Shown here: one piece after another, positions 16,995-25,059 of the stretch
How the letters are laid out: each line of letters starts with the position of its first letter
Position numbering within the stretch: the stretch's first letter is position 1
Assembly (NCBI GenBank): GCA_022791135.1
Contig: JAAVYM010000022.1
Location: 1-38,354 of the forward strand
Reading direction: 5' to 3'
Length of the DNA: 38,354 nucleotides
Source of the DNA: Oscillibacter sp.
GTDB taxonomy: Bacteria > Bacillota > Clostridia > Oscillospirales > Oscillospiraceae
Made by a program: the position numbers and the translations under genes
Notes under the pieces: generated by a model
What the model was told of the DNA's origin: nothing
What the model saw: only the letters and a program-made list of their open reading frames with translations
Databases searched by the model: none

Positions 16995-18368
16995 ATGAAT
17001 CGGAAAAGCGTAGATTTGGGCAGCGGCCCGGTGGGAAAACTGCTGGCTTCCCTGGCTCTGCCCACCATCACCTCCCAGGTGGTAAACATGCTCTACAACC
17101 TGGTGGACCGGGTCTACATCGGTCATATGCAGCCTGTGGACACCGTGGGTTCTCTGGCCCTCACCGGCGTCGGGGTATGCCTGCCGGTGATCATGATTAT
17201 CTCGGCCTTTGCAGCGCTGGTGGGCATGGGCGGCGCACCCAGGGCCTCGATTCAGGAGGGCCGCGGGGACCTGGAGGGTTCTCAGCGGGTCATGGGGAAC
17301 AGCTTCACCCTCCTGCTCATCACCTCCGCCGTGCTGACGCTGCTGTTTCAAAGCTTAGCCGAGCCGCTGCTGCTGACCTTCGGCGCCAGTGAAAACACCA
17401 TCGGTTATGCCATGGACTACATGCGCATCTACTCCCTGGGAACGCTGTTCGTCCAAGTCACCCTTGGCATGAATGCCTACATTACCGCCCAGGGCTTTAC
17501 CACCGTCAGCATGAAAACCGTTCTCATCGGCGCAGGGCTGAACACGGCGCTGGACCCAATCTTCATCTTCGGCCTTGGCATGGGAGTCCGGGGCGCGGCG
17601 CTGGCCACCATCCTCTCCCAGGCGGTGTCCGCCGCATGGGTACTTCGCTTCCTCACCGGGCCGCAGACAAAGTGGCGGCTCCGGGCGGCGGACCTGCGGC
17701 TCCGGCCCGAGGTCTTCCTGCCCAGCCTGGCTCTGGGCCTGTCCCCCTTTATCATGCAGTCCACGGAGAGCCTGATTGCCGTGTGCTTCAACTCCTCCCT
17801 GCTAAAATACGGAGGAGACGTAGCCGTGGGAGCCATGACCGTGCTGACCAGCATGATGCAGTTTGCCATGATGCCCCTCCAGGGCCTGAGCCAAGGCGCT
17901 CAACCCATCGTCAGCTATAACTTCGGCGCCCGAAATGCTCAGCGGGTCCGGGACGCCTTTCGCTGCCTGCTGCGGGCCTGCGTGATTTATTCCGCGGTGC
18001 TCTGGGCGCTGGTGCAGCTGTTTCCCCGCATGTTTGTTCTGATTTTCAACAACAACCCGGCGCTGGTGGATTACTCCGCCTGGGCACTGCGCATCTACAT
18101 GGGCACCACCGGCCTTTTCGGCATCCAGATTGCCTGCCAACAGACCTTCGTGGCCCTGGGGAATGCCAAAACATCGCTGTTCCTGGCCGTACTCCGAAAA
18201 ATCATTCTGCTGATTCCTCTGATCTACATTCTGCCGAACTTCTTTGCCGACAAGGCGTTTGCCGTCTTCCTGGCAGAGCCTGTGGCAGATCTCCTGGCAG
18301 TCACCGCCACGGCCTCCATGTTCGCTGTGCAATTTAAGCGGGGCATGGCGGAGCTGGAGGCGGGCTGA
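16995..18368 (+). CDS. MATE-family efflux transporter
   Basis: 457 aa inner-membrane antiporter with 12 expected helices, exporting organic cations or drugs against Na+ or H+. The N-terminus GPVGKLLASLALPTITSQVVNMLYNLVDRVYIGHM is the standard MATE opening, and the second half repeats it (ALGLSPFIMQSTESL, then GLSQGAQPIVSYNFGARN, a strong family motif). Substrate unknown. Operon with marR; a near-perfect terminator follows. Confidence 0.94.
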   Translation: MNRKSVDLGSGPVGKLLASLALPTITSQVVNMLYNLVDRVYIGHMQPVDTVGSLALTGVGVCLPVIMIISAFAALVGMGGAPRASIQEGRGDLEGSQRVMGNSFTLLLITSAVLTLLFQSLAEPLLLTFGASENTIGYAMDYMRIYSLGTLFVQVTLGMNAYITAQGFTTVSMKTVLIGAGLNTALDPIFIFGLGMGVRGAALATILSQAVSAAWVLRFLTGPQTKWRLRAADLRLRPEVFLPSLALGLSPFIMQSTESLIAVCFNSSLLKYGGDVAVGAMTVLTSMMQFAMMPLQGLSQGAQPIVSYNFGARNAQRVRDAFRCLLRACVIYSAVLWALVQLFPRMFVLIFNNNPALVDYSAWALRIYMGTTGLFGIQIACQQTFVALGNAKTSLFLAVLRKIILLIPLIYILPNFFADKAFAVFLAEPVADLLAVTATASMFAVQFKRGMAELEAG

Positions 18369-18392
18369 GCGTCCCCACCGCGCATAAAAGAA

Positions 18393-18432
18393 CCGCCGTA
18401 TCACGGATTTTCGTGATACGGCGGCTTTTTTA
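18393..18432 (+). terminator. Terminator of marR-MATE
   Basis: 13-bp perfect stem (18393-18405 with 18412-18424), 6-nt loop, then CTTTTTTAT. The T run overlaps the 3' end of the converging gatD-like gene, so the element probably also serves that gene. Confidence 0.93.
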
Positions 18433-19176
18433 TACGAATGCATGGCTTCCCTGCGCCCGCAGCCGAAGCTGCTCCTCCGTGACGGTGTAAGCTTTTTCCG
18501 CCCAGGGATCCTCCGGCCGCTCCACCGGGAGGGTCTCGCCGCGGCGGGCGTAGATGGCGGCGGCGACCGTCTCCAGCAGCTTGGGGTTCTTCACCAGCAG
18601 CGGCCCGGTGAGCTGGGAGGCAAACACATTCTTCCAGTGAAACCCCTCCGGTCCCCGCTCCCGCTCATTGCCAAAGCCCAAATCCACCTCGCTCAGCAGC
18701 GGCGTCTCCACGCCCGAAACCACCCCGCACTTGTTGATAAACCCCACCACCGCCTCGGGGTAGAGGCTGGTCCGTCCATAGACGTCCTCCACAATCCGGC
18801 GTTTGCCGTGCTTTGCGGTGAAGGAGGCCAGCCCAACGCCATCATAGGCGCTGCCGTCGGCCTCGGTGACGGTCTTTCCCAAAAGTTCCATCGCCGTCCC
18901 GGCGAAGAGCATTGTGGCTCCATCCTGGGCGGCAGCCTTGAGACCGCTGCCGAAGCGGGCGAAGTCCTCCATCGCCGCCCTGGCCGCCCGCTCCGTCCCC
19001 GCGCCCATGTAGAAGAAATCCCCCCGGCCAAGATCAGCCTCGCCGCCGGGCGCCACCGCCTCCACCGTAACGGCGCAGCCCAGACCCTTCAGGTAGCGTT
19101 CCAGCGCCAGCACGTTGGCCCGGCTTCCGTACAGGTTCATCAGATCCGGATAGAAATGGATGATCCGCATCTCCAT
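18430..19176 (-). CDS. GatD-like class I glutamine amidotransferase lacking catalytic Cys and His
   Basis: In the known MurT-GatD complex, GatD hydrolyses glutamine and passes ammonia to MurT, which amidates the lipid II stem peptide. This 248-aa protein aligns end to end with GatD: IIHFYPDLMNLYGSRANVLAL at the start, FFYMGAGTERAA, then GVGLASF, VVGFINKCG, GFGNE and GPLLVKNP. However, the nucleophile motif (CGGYQ in GatD) reads GTAMELLG, with Gly93 where Cys is expected. The YLHGP motif reads QLTGP, with Thr190 where the catalytic His is expected. Glutaminase activity is therefore unlikely. ATG 19176 follows the AAGGAGG at the end of the MurT gene. It may be a structural or regulatory partner of the ligase, or bind another ligand. 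Confidence 0.85.
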   Translation of the reverse strand: MEMRIIHFYPDLMNLYGSRANVLALERYLKGLGCAVTVEAVAPGGEADLGRGDFFYMGAGTERAARAAMEDFARFGSGLKAAAQDGATMLFAGTAMELLGKTVTEADGSAYDGVGLASFTAKHGKRRIVEDVYGRTSLYPEAVVGFINKCGVVSGVETPLLSEVDLGFGNERERGPEGFHWKNVFASQLTGPLLVKNPKLLETVAAAIYARRGETLPVERPEDPWAEKAYTVTEEQLRLRAQGSHAFV

Positions 19177-19179
19177 GCC

Positions 19180-20502
19180 TTACGCCTCCTTTTCCACGCG
19201 GCTGAGAATCTTGTCCCGGTCGGAGAAGCAGGTGACCACGAACAGCTCCTCATCGCCGTTGGCCTTCAGCTCCGACGCCGCGGCAGCAATATCCGGCTCC
19301 GCGGACCAGTTGTCAAGCTCCGTAAAGGAAAACCGCTCCGCCAAATCATTGCAATACCGGCCCGCCAGCACCACCCGCTTCACATGGGGAACGTTGAGGC
19401 GGTCAAAATCGATATCCCAAAGCCAGCTGGTCTCGCTGGTAAAATACTTCCGGCTCACCGCGTCTACGATAACCAGCACCACGCAGTCCTTCTCCGTCCC
19501 GGCGATATAGCGCAGGTTCGTGTCGTAGGCGATGGAGTTCTCGTGCTTGCTGGTCAGCAGGGTGCCGTGGTGCGCGCCCAGGCGAAAGGTCTGCATCCGC
19601 CCGTTTTTGAGCAGGTAGCCGCTCAGCACGCCGGCGGCGGCCTCGCCGGGCACGCCGCACTCCCGGCAGGCGGCGTAGGCCGCCAGAATGTTATAAATAT
19701 TATAAATGCTGCGGAAGGCCAGCTTCACGGTGACCTCGCCGTCGATGGTCAGTGTGGACGCGTCCAGGTCCACCGCCGTCACGGTGTAGTCCGTCCTGGG
19801 CTTGCGGTGGCCGCATTTTGTACAGCGGTAGGCGCCGATATGGTTGTAATGAACATAGTCATACTCCATAGGCGCCCGGCACACGGGACAGTAAGCCCCG
19901 TCGTGATAGACCCCGTCGGGGCTGTCCATGGAGACGGAGCACCGGTCCAGCCCAAACCACTTCACCTTCTCCCGCCCCCGGGCGAAGCAGCCGGAGAGGG
20001 GATCGTCGGCGTTTAAAATCAGCTTCGTCTCCGGGTGAATGGCTGGGAGGATGGCGTCGTAGACCCACTCCGGGTGCCCATTCCGGGTGAGCTGGTCCCG
20101 GTAGAGGTTCGTAATCACAAACTCCGTGGGGTGGAAAAACTGGAAGGTGCGGGCGGCGTAGCGCTCGTCGGACTCAATCAGCAGCACGTCGGCCCGGACC
20201 TCCCCGCCCAGCGTGGCGTGGGTCAGCACCAGGGTGGCGACACCCTCAATCTGATTGGACCCCTCCTCGTTATAAACCACGCTCATCCCGCCGGCCCGGA
20301 GTATGGCGGCAATCATCTCCACAGTAGAGGTTTTGCCGTTGGATCCGGTGACGGCGATGATATGCTTTGGCAGCTTCACCCGCTGCAAAATATCCGGACA
20401 GATTTTCAAGGCGGCCTGGCCGGGCATGGAGCTGCCCTTGCCGATGAGCTTCCCCACGGCCCGGCCCAGCTTGCACACAAGGATTGCGATAAATTTTCTC
20501 AC
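19180..20502 (-). CDS. MurT-like Mur ligase family protein
   Basis: 440 aa. The Mur-ligase ATP loop TGSNGKTST is at residues 52-60, followed by the central-domain NEEGSNQIEG. The MurT-type inserted zinc ribbon uses Cys205/208 and Cys227/230. The C-terminal domain (formerly DUF1727) is recognisable at TSWLWDIDFDRLN. Known MurT proteins have, as I recall, KNPAGxNQ and NDNxADGxDVSW motifs here. This protein instead has KHENSIAYDTN and VDAVSRKYFTSETSW, so the region facing GatD has diverged together with GatD. GTG start at 20502 overlaps the stop of the cyclase-family gene (GTGA), with GAGGAG upstream. The substrate may not be lipid II. Confidence 0.88.
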   Translation of the reverse strand: MRKFIAILVCKLGRAVGKLIGKGSSMPGQAALKICPDILQRVKLPKHIIAVTGSNGKTSTVEMIAAILRAGGMSVVYNEEGSNQIEGVATLVLTHATLGGEVRADVLLIESDERYAARTFQFFHPTEFVITNLYRDQLTRNGHPEWVYDAILPAIHPETKLILNADDPLSGCFARGREKVKWFGLDRCSVSMDSPDGVYHDGAYCPVCRAPMEYDYVHYNHIGAYRCTKCGHRKPRTDYTVTAVDLDASTLTIDGEVTVKLAFRSIYNIYNILAAYAACRECGVPGEAAAGVLSGYLLKNGRMQTFRLGAHHGTLLTSKHENSIAYDTNLRYIAGTEKDCVVLVIVDAVSRKYFTSETSWLWDIDFDRLNVPHVKRVVLAGRYCNDLAERFSFTELDNWSAEPDIAAAASELKANGDEELFVVTCFSDRDKILSRVEKEA

Positions 20503-21161
20503 CGTCTTCTCCTCTCGGCCTCATAGCTCTCCCGCAGCTCCGCAAAGGCCCGGATCGGCGCGCCGTCGGTATCCTGAAACTTCATCGGCAGGGCGAAGAA
20601 GAGAAAGTCCTTCCTCCCCCGCACCTTTTTCAGGCACAGGTTTTCCAAAATCAGCACGCTGTCCTTCAACAGTATTTTGTGCACAGGAAGCGACCCGCCA
20701 ATGCGGTCGATGCTGATGGCGTCGGTTCCAACGCCCTTCAGCCCCCGGGAGATCAGGTATTTGGCCGCCGCCTCATCCGGAACGGGGAAGGTGTCCTCCA
20801 GAAAGCTCTCGCTCCCCCAGCGCTCCTCCCAGCCGGTGTAGAAGAGAATGAAGTCCGCGCAGTGGATCGCGTCGTAGTTGGACTGCAAAAACGCCTCAGT
20901 GATTACCGAACCTTGTCCGGACACATCCAGCACCGTGGCCCGTCCCGAGAACTGGGACATGGGCATCTGGTCCAGGGTCCGCCCATCCGGAAGCAGGTGG
21001 GCCGGGGCGTCCATGTGCGTTCCCGTGTGGGAGGAAAAGGACAAGGCGGTCTCCCGGAAGCCATTTCTGGTCAGCGTACAGGCGGGGGTGAGCACAGGGG
21101 CGGGCGTATCGGGATAAACGGGGATCTCCGGCGTGATGGTGTGTGTCATGTCGATGAGCAT
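20499..21161 (-). CDS. Cyclase-family (kynurenine-formamidase-like) metal hydrolase
   Basis: 220 aa. The family metal-binding motif HxGTHxDxPxH is present as SHTGTHMDAPAHLLPDG near residue 44. Other family elements are MLIDMTHTITPEIPVYPDTP at the N-terminus and GTDAISID in the middle. Members hydrolyse N-formylkynurenine, isatin or other amides; the substrate here is not evident and no tryptophan-catabolism gene is nearby. The stop overlaps the MurT-like start, so the three genes cyclase-MurT-GatD are translated as a unit. A candidate promoter (TTTGGA, 16 nt, TATACT) lies at 21185-21212. Confidence 0.88.
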   Translation of the reverse strand: MLIDMTHTITPEIPVYPDTPAPVLTPACTLTRNGFRETALSFSSHTGTHMDAPAHLLPDGRTLDQMPMSQFSGRATVLDVSGQGSVITEAFLQSNYDAIHCADFILFYTGWEERWGSESFLEDTFPVPDEAAAKYLISRGLKGVGTDAISIDRIGGSLPVHKILLKDSVLILENLCLKKVRGRKDFLFFALPMKFQDTDGAPIRAFAELRESYEAERRRR

Positions 21162-21184
21162 AGGGCGGCGCTTCCTTTCTTTTT

Positions 21185-21212
21185 AGTATAGACAAAATGA
21201 AAACGGTCCAAA
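21185..21212 (-). promoter_or_regulatory. Candidate promoter of the cyclase-MurT-GatD unit
   Basis: Minus strand: -35 TTTGGA (21212-21207), 16-nt spacer, -10 TATACT (21190-21185), 23 nt upstream of the start codon. The -35 is weak. Confidence 0.45.
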
Positions 21213-21240
21213 CGCGGCTCCCGGCGGGAAACGGGTTCGC

Positions 21241-23130
21241 TTACCGTTCTTTTTCTATAGAGGAACGGGTTTCCAGATAGATCATCAGCGCCGCCACATC
21301 CGCCGGAGACACCCCGGAGATGCGGGATGCCTGTCCCAGGTCCAGAGGCCGCAGGGCGGCCAGCTTTTCCCGGGCCTCCAGCCGCAGTCCCTGGATGCCG
21401 CCGTAGTCGGCATCCGGCGGCAGGCGGCGGGACGCCATTTTGTGAAACTCCTCCACCTGCTTTTCCTGGCGGCGGATATAGCCCTCGTACTTGACGGAGA
21501 TTTCCACCTGCTCCCGCACCTCCACCGGCAGGTCGGGCCGTCCGGGATCGAAAGGGGCCAGCTCGTCATAGTGAATCCGGGGCCTTCGCAGCAGCGCGTC
21601 CAGCGGGCATCCTCCCGGCGCGTCCGCCGTGTCCTTGGAGGCCAAAAACTCCGCCAGGGCCTTCGACGGGGAGGCCCCGGTATGGGCCAGGCGCTTGATC
21701 TCCCGCTCCACGGCGGCGTATTTCTCCTCCACGGCCCGGAGCCGCTCCTCCGGCACCAGGCCGATTTCATAGCCCCGCCGGGTCAGCCGCCGGTCGGCAT
21801 TGTCCTGGCGCAGCAAGAGGCGGTACTCGCTCCGGGAGGTCATGATCCGGTATGGCTCATTGGTGCCCTTGGTTACCAGGTCGTCGATCAGGGTTCCGAT
21901 ATAGCTCTCCGCCCGGGAGAGGATGAAGTCCCCCTCCCCCCGGAGCTTCCGCGCGGCGTTGACCCCGGCGGCGAAGCCCTGGACCGCCGCCTCCTCGTAG
22001 CCGGAGGAGCCGTTGAACTGCCCCGCGCCGTAAAGTCCGGGGACAGCCCGGACCTCCAGCGTGGGCTTGAGGGCCAGGGGGTCGATACAATCATATTCGA
22101 TGGCGTAGGCGGGCCGGGTCATGACGGCCCGGCGCAGGCCCGGCACGCTGTGGAGCATCCGGACCTGCACCTCCTCTGGCATGGAGGAGGAGAAGCCCTG
22201 GATGTAGACCTCTTCCGTATCCAGTCCCATGGGTTCCACGAAGAGCTGGTGGCAGAGCTTATCGGGAAAACGGACAATTTTCGTCTCGAAGGACGGGCAG
22301 TACCGGGGACCCACGCCCTCAATCAGGCCCGAGTACATCGGCGCCCGGTCCAGGTTCTCCTGGACAATGCGCTTCGTCTCCTCAGTGGTCCAGGTGAGCC
22401 AGCAGACGGCCCGGTTCTCGGGAACTGCCTTCGTCGAGTAGGAAAACGGCACCGGCAGCTCGTCCCCAGCCTGGACCTCCATTTCATCGAAGTCCACCGT
22501 CCGGGCGTTGACTCTGGGGGGCGTTCCGGTCTTGAAGCGACGCAGGGGCAGCCCCAGCTTCTGCAAAGACTCCGTAAGCCTCCCGGCGGCGTGCATGCCG
22601 TCAGGGCCGGAGTCCTCCGTCCACTCGCCCACGATGGTCCGCCCGGCGAGGTAGGTCCCCGTGGCCAGGATGACGGCCCGGACGGAGAACACGGCTCCGG
22701 TGGCAAGCACCACGGCGGAGACCGCGCCGTTTTCGGTCCGGAGTTCCACCACCTCGCCCTGGCGGACGGTCAGGTGCTCCTGCCGCTCCAGGGCGGCCTT
22801 CATCCGGCCCTGGTACCTGCGCCGGTCGGCCTGGGCGCGGAGGGACCACACGGCGGGGCCTTTCCCCCGGTTTAGGAGGCGGTACTGGATGCAGCACTCA
22901 TCGGCGGCCCGGGCCATTTCCCCGCCCAGGGCGTCCAGCTCCCGGACCAGGTGGCCCTTACCGGTCCCGCCGATGGCGGGGTTGCAGGGCATGTTGCCCA
23001 CGGCGTCCAGGTTGATGGTGAATACGATGGTTTCCATTCCCAGCCTGGCGGCGGCCAGAGCGGCCTCGATGCCGGCGTGTCCCGCGCCGACAACGGCGAT
23101 ATCAAATTTTCCGGCGGAAAATTCCTGCAT
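21241..23130 (-). CDS. mnmG: tRNA uridine-5-carboxymethylaminomethyl modification enzyme MnmG (GidA)
   Basis: FAD enzyme that, with MnmE, installs the cmnm5 group on the wobble U34 of several tRNAs. It is 629 aa, the family length. FAD loop VVGAGHAGIEAALAAARLG near residue 11; NPAIGGTGKGHLVRELDALGG; the catalytic-Cys region FKTGTPPRV; QFNGSSGYEEAAVQG; and the C-terminal tRNA-binding helical domain ending in IYLETRSSIEKER. An open frame continues upstream to 23199, but the ATG at 23130 is preceded by AGGAG and gives the family N-terminus. mnmE is not in the window. A structured, gene-free segment with a large inverted repeat lies upstream. Confidence 0.96.
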   Translation of the reverse strand: MQEFSAGKFDIAVVGAGHAGIEAALAAARLGMETIVFTINLDAVGNMPCNPAIGGTGKGHLVRELDALGGEMARAADECCIQYRLLNRGKGPAVWSLRAQADRRRYQGRMKAALERQEHLTVRQGEVVELRTENGAVSAVVLATGAVFSVRAVILATGTYLAGRTIVGEWTEDSGPDGMHAAGRLTESLQKLGLPLRRFKTGTPPRVNARTVDFDEMEVQAGDELPVPFSYSTKAVPENRAVCWLTWTTEETKRIVQENLDRAPMYSGLIEGVGPRYCPSFETKIVRFPDKLCHQLFVEPMGLDTEEVYIQGFSSSMPEEVQVRMLHSVPGLRRAVMTRPAYAIEYDCIDPLALKPTLEVRAVPGLYGAGQFNGSSGYEEAAVQGFAAGVNAARKLRGEGDFILSRAESYIGTLIDDLVTKGTNEPYRIMTSRSEYRLLLRQDNADRRLTRRGYEIGLVPEERLRAVEEKYAAVEREIKRLAHTGASPSKALAEFLASKDTADAPGGCPLDALLRRPRIHYDELAPFDPGRPDLPVEVREQVEISVKYEGYIRRQEKQVEEFHKMASRRLPPDADYGGIQGLRLEAREKLAALRPLDLGQASRISGVSPADVAALMIYLETRSSIEKER

Positions 23131-23455
23131 ATTCGGCTCCTGGGGGCGCCCCCGAGAAGGGGCGGAGTCTTGCCCTTGCGGGCGGGGGGATGCAGCCATG
23201 ATAATGGCTGGTCCATTGCACCCCCATTTTCTCTTTTTCTGAACGCAGAAAAAGAGAAAATGGGCCGTGCACGGTCCAAAAGAGTAAAAGACTTAAACGG
23301 GGGTTTACGGGGACGGGGGCCTGGCGCACAACAGGCACGTCCCAGCCCGCGGCGCGGCGGAACGGGGGTTGGCGCTTGCCGGCTTGACGCCCTTCTCTTT
23401 CCGCTGCCGCTGGCCTGGCTCTTGTATCGGCTTAGTAGGCAGATTTCACTCCATC
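23131..23455. other. Gene-free, highly structured segment upstream of mnmG
   Basis: No credible coding frame. It holds a large perfect inverted repeat (23223-23264), a second perfect hairpin CAGCCAT-TATC-ATGGCTG read on the minus strand (about 23198-23215), and GC-rich runs between that and mnmG. From 23281 to 23440 the DNA is G/C-rich with tracts of four to six Gs and no clear function. It could be a decayed or non-autonomous repeat element. Confidence 0.5.
23223..23264. repeat. Large perfect inverted repeat (19-bp arms, 4-nt loop)
   Basis: The left arm 23223-23241 (begins CCCATTTTCTC) and right arm 23246-23264 are exact reverse complements around AACG. Outside them the pairing continues imperfectly (TGCAC with GTGCA, GGTCC with GGACC), giving arms of about 32 bp. 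Neither side shows the T run of an ordinary terminator. No coding gene ends close by, so its placement fits a MITE/REP-like intergenic repeat or a leader structure of mnmG. Confidence 0.75.
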
Positions 23456-23674
23456 CTAAAGCTTATGGGCATTGCGGTTTTCGGTCCGCCCCATCAGCCA
23501 GTCTACAGAAACGTCGTAATAATCCGCAATTCGCAGCAATTTCTCATACCGCGGCAGCGTGCCAAGCTCCATATCCTGGTATCCTCTCATGGATATGCCA
23601 ATTTCCGCCGCAACAGTCGGCTGCGATAACTGCACTTCCTTTCGGAGCATCCTGATTTTTTCGAAAAACTCCAT
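23456..23674 (-). CDS. Small Xre-type helix-turn-helix regulator
   Basis: 72 aa, essentially a single HTH_3 domain: IRMLRKEVQLSQPTVAAEIGISMRGYQDMELGTLPRYEKLLRIADYYDVSVDWLMGRTE. The end DVSVDWLMGRT is characteristic of Firmicutes phage- and plasmid-type repressors. There is no effector domain. ATG 23674 follows AAGGGGGAACC. An in-frame start 16 codons upstream is rejected because it lies in the likely promoter. It is divergent from the 65-aa gene at 23752, with a GTTGT/ACAAC inverted repeat (23701-23720) between them that may be its operator. Confidence 0.88.
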   Translation of the reverse strand: MEFFEKIRMLRKEVQLSQPTVAAEIGISMRGYQDMELGTLPRYEKLLRIADYYDVSVDWLMGRTENRNAHKL

Positions 23675-23751
23675 GGTTCCCCCTTGATATAATACAAGTA
23701 GTTGTGCTGCAATAAACAACACAGAAAGTCGTATGATCGGAGACTGACTAC

Positions 23752-23949
23752 ATGCACGAAATCCCCCAAATTGTTGAAGACCTCTATGATACCATCGTCA
23801 TGATCCCGGATGAAAAGGACTGGCCGCCCTACTTGGCCGGGACTCCGGCGGTTGCCCGAAACCTCTACTCCTTTTATTACGGCCTCCGCGCGGGTTATCA
23901 GCTCCACGACGCCCCGCGGAAAGAACCCTTACCCTTTTTTGAGGACTAG
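23752..23949 (+). CDS. Small protein of unknown function, divergent from Xre regulator
   Basis: 65 aa, not recognised. It has an acidic helical N-terminus (MHEIPQIVEDLYDTIVMIPDE), a Trp-Pro-Pro turn, and FYYGLRAGYQLHDAP, which looks like a short amphipathic helix. The only start is ATG 23752 after CGGAGA, a fair ribosome-binding site. The divergent placement next to a small Xre repressor suggests control by it. Its last 21 bases overlap the 3' end of the converging phosphoesterase gene, which is unusual in this otherwise well-spaced region. Confidence 0.6.
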   Translation: MHEIPQIVEDLYDTIVMIPDEKDWPPYLAGTPAVARNLYSFYYGLRAGYQLHDAPRKEPLPFFED

Positions 23950-24783
23950 CACCGCCACCTCCGGCCGGTTGAACAGCCGGAACGTGGGTCCGGAATTCCC
24001 TAAGCCCCGGGTGACGAACAGCGTCGAGCCATTTTTCTCGTACAGCCCCGCCGTGTAGGAGGGGAACAACGTCCTGTCCGTGGACACCAGCCCGTCGGTA
24101 AAGGGCAGGCGGACCAGCCCGCCATGCCCGTGGCCGGAGATCACCAGGTCCGCCCCCAACAGGCTGTATTGTTCCGGGAAGTGGTCGTTCCGGTGGGCCA
24201 GCAGCATCCAGAAGGAATCTCCATAGGCGGCCCGGATCTCCTCCGCCACTGTTTCCGGCCGCTTTTGATCGGCGTAGCCGTTGGGGTCGTCAATCCCCGC
24301 CAGCACCACGGCGTCCCCGCCCCGCTCCAAAATCACAAACTGATTGGACAGCACCGTGACGCCCTGGTTCTCCAGGTTTTTTTTCAATTCCGGCACATCC
24401 CCCACAGCCCACTCGTGGTTGCCGGTAACATAATAGGTGGGAGCGATTGCGGAAAGACTTGCCGCTGTTTTGGCGGCATAACCCTCCGGAATATCCCGGA
24501 ACGCATCCAACAGGTCCCCCACCAGGAAAATATACTCCGGCCTCTGAATCCGAACGGCGTCCATGAGTTTCTCGTTCTGCTCGCCGAAAAATGTGGAGTG
24601 CAAATCCCCCAGTACTGCGATCCGGCACCCGTCAAAGCCTTGGGGCAGTTCCGGAAGGACCAGGGAGAACTCAGCCGTCTGGAGGGACGTGTTGCTCCAA
24701 TAAAGGAACCCGGCAGCAAGCGCCGCCAGCACCAGCAGCGTCAAAAACCTTCGCCTGCCGCGCCGTTTGGAACGTCTCGCCAT
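23929..24783 (-). CDS. Membrane-anchored metallophosphoesterase
   Basis: 284 aa. An Arg/Lys-rich start followed by one membrane helix (FLTLLVLAALAAGFLYW, about 12-28) puts the enzyme outside the cell membrane. The calcineurin-type metal motifs are all present: GDLHS, GDLLD, GNHEW, LAHRND and GHGHGG. The family includes UDP-2,3-diacylglucosamine hydrolase-like and YkuE-like enzymes; the true substrate is unknown. ATG 24783 follows GGGGAGG. An extended -10 promoter (TGGTATAAT) lies at 24829-24837 on the minus strand. Confidence 0.92.
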   Translation of the reverse strand: MARRSKRRGRRRFLTLLVLAALAAGFLYWSNTSLQTAEFSLVLPELPQGFDGCRIAVLGDLHSTFFGEQNEKLMDAVRIQRPEYIFLVGDLLDAFRDIPEGYAAKTAASLSAIAPTYYVTGNHEWAVGDVPELKKNLENQGVTVLSNQFVILERGGDAVVLAGIDDPNGYADQKRPETVAEEIRAAYGDSFWMLLAHRNDHFPEQYSLLGADLVISGHGHGGLVRLPFTDGLVSTDRTLFPSYTAGLYEKNGSTLFVTRGLGNSGPTFRLFNRPEVAVLVLKKG

Positions 24784-24828
24784 AGATACCTCCCCGCCAA
24801 AAAACGGCGCACCGATTGAATATGAGAA

Positions 24829-24837
24829 ATTATACCA
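24829..24837 (-). promoter_or_regulatory. Extended -10 promoter of the metallophosphoesterase gene
   Basis: Minus strand TGG-TATAAT (24837-24829), a perfect -10 with the TGn extension and no good -35, about 45 nt upstream of the start codon. Confidence 0.55.
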
Positions 24838-24995
24838 TAGAACTTCTTTTCCTGGCGAGAGGAAAAATAGACAAAGAACGGGCAAAGGATACAGAAAACT
24901 TCGTACGTCCCACCTTTAAAAGGCCGACCTTAGACAGAGCTGACGAAACCGGTCGAATAAAATATGAAGAAATTATGAAAAACAGAAAATTCCTC

Positions 24996-25024
24996 TTGCA
25001 ATATCTCTATCAATATGGTATAGT
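24996..25024 (+). promoter_or_regulatory. Promoter of the 27-aa peptide gene
   Basis: -35 TTGCAA (24996-25001), 17-nt spacer ending in TGG (extended -10), -10 TATAGT (25019-25024). The ATG follows 35 nt later. Confidence 0.75.
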
Positions 25025-25059
25025 ATCTAACAGAAATTTCAAGAGAGGAGAGAACAAAC

